From Saccharicrinis sp. UBA6048 (GTDB lineage: Bacteria > Bacteroidota > Bacteroidia > Bacteroidales > Marinilabiliaceae): a DNA stretch of 15,724 nucleotides. The notes beneath the pieces are model-generated. The model saw only the letters and a list, made by a program, of their open reading frames with translations, had not been told where the DNA came from and did not search any database. Below are positions 13,218 through 15,724 of the stretch, piece by piece. Where the stretch lies: positions 1 through 15,724 of the forward strand of contig DIYS01000106.1 in the NCBI GenBank assembly GCA_002429115.1. The letters run 5' to 3'. Each line of letters opens with the position of its first letter. Position 1 is the stretch's first letter. Both the position numbers and the translations under genes were made by a program.

Positions 13218-15638
13218 TTAAAGGTTAACTACTTTTATTATATCGGCAAATACTCCGGCTGCCGTTACGTCGGCACCCGCTCCATAGCCTTTTATTTCCA
13301 TTGGGTGGTCGTAATAATAATCCGACCTAAGAATTACTTTATTGTTGCTATCTGCCAGATTGTAGAACGGATGATTTGCACCCACTTCAATAAAACCTAC
13401 TTTGGCATGCCCTTCTTTTAATGAGGCCGCATAAAGAATCACGTTCCCATTTGCTTCAGCAGCCATTCTCAATTTCTCAAATTCAGCATCGTATGATTTG
13501 ATTTTATCAAGAAAAGCCTCTACCGATTCATCGGCAAAATAATCCTCAGGCACAAAAGGTACGATATCAACATGTTGTGCTTCCAGGGCATAATCACTTT
13601 CACGGGCCAGAATCAATAATTTACGTAACACATCTGTCCCTTTTAAATCGATACGAGGATCCGGTTCGCTATACCCTTTTTCCTTAGCTTCAATAATGAC
13701 TTCTGATAATGGTTTATCAGCGCTTACATTGTTAACGATGTAATTTAAAGTACCTGAAAGCACAGCTTCCAGTTGCAATATACGATCGCCACTATTAACC
13801 ATACTGCTGATCGTATTAATAATAGGCAGCCCCGCTCCTACATTTGTTTCAAAGAGGTACTTCACTCCTTTTTCACGTGCTGTCTTTTTAAGTAACTCGT
13901 ACCGCGAAAAAGCCGACGAACCCGCTATTTTATTAGCTGTTACAACAGATATATTATTCTCCAATAATTTCTGGTATTTTTCAGCAACCAATCCACTGGC
14001 CGTACAATCAACAAAGACACTATTCGACAAATTATTAGCAATAATTTGATCAACGAACTGATCGATATTCCCAGGACTGGCTTCTTTCAGCACATCAGTC
14101 GCTGAATCTAATTCCAGCCCCCGTTCATTAAATATCATTTGCCTGGAGTTTGCTAATCCAGCCAAGCGAATGCTCAGGTGCTCAGTTTTTAAAAGGCGTT
14201 CCGATTGCTTGGATATTTTTTCCAGTAGATTTTTCCCAACAGTTCCAATACCCACTAAATACATATGTATGGCCTGGTATTGGCTTAGAAAAAATGTTTC
14301 ATGAACAACATTTAAGGTCTTTCGCAGATCACCTTCATTGATAACAAACGAAATATTTAATTCAGAAGCGCCTTGTGCAATTGCATAGATATTAATACCA
14401 TTTCGGCCAATATCATTAAACAAATGCCCGGAAACTCCGGATGTGTGCTTCATCCCTTCTCCAACTATTGCTGCAACAGCCATTTTCGAATCCACAGCAA
14501 CACCATTAATTTCCTGTCGACTAATTTCTTTCTCGAATTCTTTTATCAGTGCAAGCTTTGCTTCTTCAACATCAGAAGATGAAATAACAACGCTAATACT
14601 GCTTTCGCTCGATGCTTGCGAAATCAGAATGATATTGATGTCGTTTTTAGCCAATGCACCAAACATACGCATCGAAATACCTGAAATACCAATCATTCCA
14701 TTGCCTTGCAAAGTCAATAAAGATACATCGCGTATTGATGACAATCCCTTTACTTTTTGTGCATCATCCGTCTTCTGATCTATTAAAGTACCAGGAGCAT
14801 CAGGATTAAAAGTGTTTTTAATTTTAACAGGGATTTGTTTCTGCAGTACCGGAATTATTGTCGGTGGATAAATAACTTTAGCACCAAAATGTGATAACTC
14901 CATAGCCTCGGCATAACTTAAATGCTCAAGACAGTATGCACGACGGATTACACGTGGATCGGCTGACATAAAGCCATCAACATCTGTCCATATCTCTAGT
15001 ATATCGGCATCAAGACCAGCCGCCAGCAAAGCTGCAGAATAATCTGATCCTCCACGGCCTAAAGTTGTATTTTCATCGGCATTATTAGATGCAATAAAAC
15101 CAGGAAAGATGGATAATTCTGGCAGTGTAAATTTCAGTTCTCCAATGGCTTGCATTGTTTCGTTTAACTTCACATGATGCCCTCGTCCGTTTAATTCTGT
15201 TTTTATAAACTGACGACTGTCAAAAAGTTTTGCCGAGGATATATATTCACTCAAAAGAATGGACGACAAGCGTTCTCCACAACCAGAAATGGTATCCAAA
15301 CTTTTTCTGCTAAGCTCGCCAGTTAGGCTAACACCTTGCAATACCTGCTTTAATTCTTGCCAAACCGACAAGCTTAATTCTGATACATTTTTCTCAATAG
15401 CAGGGCTTAGTAATTGGGTGTATATGGTGGTATGTTTTTCTTCAACTTTCGTTAGAATCGGTTGATAATCTTTCTTTTCAACAGCGCAATTGGCTGCTTC
15501 GATTAGCATATCAGTAACGCCTCCCACAGCAGATACAACCACCACTGTTGGTTCGGAAATACGTTCAATAATGCCCTTGACGTTTTGAATTGAAGCAGAA
15601 CTTCCCATTGAAGTTCCACCAAACTTTAAAACTTTCAT
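13218..15638 (-). CDS. thrA: Bifunctional aspartokinase/homoserine dehydrogenase
   Basis: ThrA phosphorylates aspartate and later reduces aspartate semialdehyde to homoserine; the 806-aa length fits the two-domain enzyme. The kinase domain (about 1-290) starts KFGGTSMGS (5-13) and holds FPGFIASN (178-185) and TLGRGGSDYSAA (192-203). Two ACT subdomains follow (about 305-370 and 386-450), with Gln341 in ISQASSES and Gln422 in IAQGASEL at places where related enzymes bind the feedback amino acid, so threonine inhibition is likely. The dehydrogenase domain (about 457-806) has the NAD(P) motif VGIGTVGKN (462-470), NVGAGLPII (599-607), and Glu658, Asp664, Asp669 and Lys673 matching the catalytic set known from yeast homoserine dehydrogenase. 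It is first in the operon; the start (MKVLKFGG) is the family norm. The following gene begins 11 bases after its stop. Confidence 0.96.
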   Translation of the reverse strand: MKVLKFGGTSMGSSASIQNVKGIIERISEPTVVVVSAVGGVTDMLIEAANCAVEKKDYQPILTKVEEKHTTIYTQLLSPAIEKNVSELSLSVWQELKQVLQGVSLTGELSRKSLDTISGCGERLSSILLSEYISSAKLFDSRQFIKTELNGRGHHVKLNETMQAIGELKFTLPELSIFPGFIASNNADENTTLGRGGSDYSAALLAAGLDADILEIWTDVDGFMSADPRVIRRAYCLEHLSYAEAMELSHFGAKVIYPPTIIPVLQKQIPVKIKNTFNPDAPGTLIDQKTDDAQKVKGLSSIRDVSLLTLQGNGMIGISGISMRMFGALAKNDINIILISQASSESSISVVISSSDVEEAKLALIKEFEKEISRQEINGVAVDSKMAVAAIVGEGMKHTSGVSGHLFNDIGRNGINIYAIAQGASELNISFVINEGDLRKTLNVVHETFFLSQYQAIHMYLVGIGTVGKNLLEKISKQSERLLKTEHLSIRLAGLANSRQMIFNERGLELDSATDVLKEASPGNIDQFVDQIIANNLSNSVFVDCTASGLVAEKYQKLLENNISVVTANKIAGSSAFSRYELLKKTAREKGVKYLFETNVGAGLPIINTISSMVNSGDRILQLEAVLSGTLNYIVNNVSADKPLSEVIIEAKEKGYSEPDPRIDLKGTDVLRKLLILARESDYALEAQHVDIVPFVPEDYFADESVEAFLDKIKSYDAEFEKLRMAAEANGNVILYAASLKEGHAKVGFIEVGANHPFYNLADSNNKVILRSDYYYDHPMEIKGYGAGADVTAAGVFADIIKVVNL

Positions 15639-15660
15639 ATTATAAAAATTTGATAATTCT

Positions 15661-15689
15661 AAAATGTAGCATTACACGTGTTTAGTCAA
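15661..15689 (-). promoter_or_regulatory. Candidate thr operon promoter
   Basis: On the minus strand TACATTTT (plus 15661-15668) matches the Bacteroidetes -7 consensus TAnnTTTG except the last base. A TTG (plus 15687-15689) lies 18 bases upstream as a -33 element. The implied leader before thrA at 15638 is under 20 bases, leaving no room for a leader peptide or riboswitch. Confidence 0.4.
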
Positions 15690-15710
15690 GTCTTACTTGA
15701 TAAACTTGAC
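15685..15710. promoter_or_regulatory. Inverted repeat GTCAAG-N14-CTTGAC before thrA
   Basis: GTCAAG (15685-15690) and CTTGAC (15705-15710) form an inverted repeat; inside it CTTGA (15696-15700) gives an alternative pairing with TCAAG (15686-15690) across 5 bases. It overlaps the candidate -33 element, so it is placed as an operator would be. A transcriptional regulator of threonine synthesis is an inference. Confidence 0.35.
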
Positions 15711-15724
15711 CATCTCCCAAAAAA

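Noticed and set aside
13086..13421. 111-codon plus-strand ORF across the thrA/apgM-like junction
   Set aside because: It overlaps two well-supported genes on the other strand and its translation resembles no known domain.
14443..14778. 111-codon plus-strand ORF inside thrA
   Set aside because: Antisense shadow of the ACT region of thrA; no independent support.
1..15724. Mobile element, phage, CRISPR or defence island
   Set aside because: All genes are housekeeping or generic envelope types on coherent operons, and I saw no transposase, integrase, spaced repeat array or terminal repeats.

Overview
The window looks like ordinary core chromosome of a Bacteroidota (Bacteroidetes) bacterium, probably in or near the Bacteroidales/Marinilabiliales. 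The evidence is AT-rich DNA, starts without Shine-Dalgarno sequences, two promoter candidates of the TAnnTTTG type, signal peptides cleaved before Gln, a ClpC-type chaperone next to gyrA, and a threonine operon whose middle gene is a phosphoglycerate-mutase-like protein instead of a classical thrB. I see no transposase, integrase, phage gene, tRNA, rRNA or CRISPR array.

Layout from left to right. (1) The 3' part of an ABC-F ATPase gene (+) runs in from the left edge and meets, with only 2 bases between, a convergent gene (-) for an Omp85-type outer-membrane beta-barrel. (2) A minus-strand unit holds gyrA followed 48 bases later by a secreted TPR protein (TPR-1) and closed by a strong terminator. 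(3) A 347-base divergent spacer holds a hairpin of terminator form in the gyrA leader, a 12-bp direct repeat, a dyad and a leader hairpin before clpC. (4) clpC (+) ends at a bidirectional terminator shared with a convergent secreted TPR gene (TPR-2), and a third secreted TPR gene (TPR-3) lies upstream of that. (5) A compact minus-strand threonine operon follows: thrA (aspartokinase/homoserine dehydrogenase), an ApgM-like putative homoserine kinase, and thrC, with gaps of 11 and 3 bases. A promoter and inverted-repeat candidate lie just upstream of thrA.

How the genes work together. The thr operon supplies four of the five steps from aspartate to threonine directly (aspartokinase, homoserine dehydrogenase, putative homoserine phosphorylation, threonine synthase); aspartate-semialdehyde dehydrogenase is not in the window. 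GyrA and ClpC are housekeeping DNA-topology and protein-quality proteins. The least explained content is the trio of periplasmic TPR paralogs around gyrA-clpC, which share an unusual C-terminal TPR split by a long insert, and the palindromic DNA sites in front of TPR-2. I found no convincing new multi-gene system; these are the best leads.
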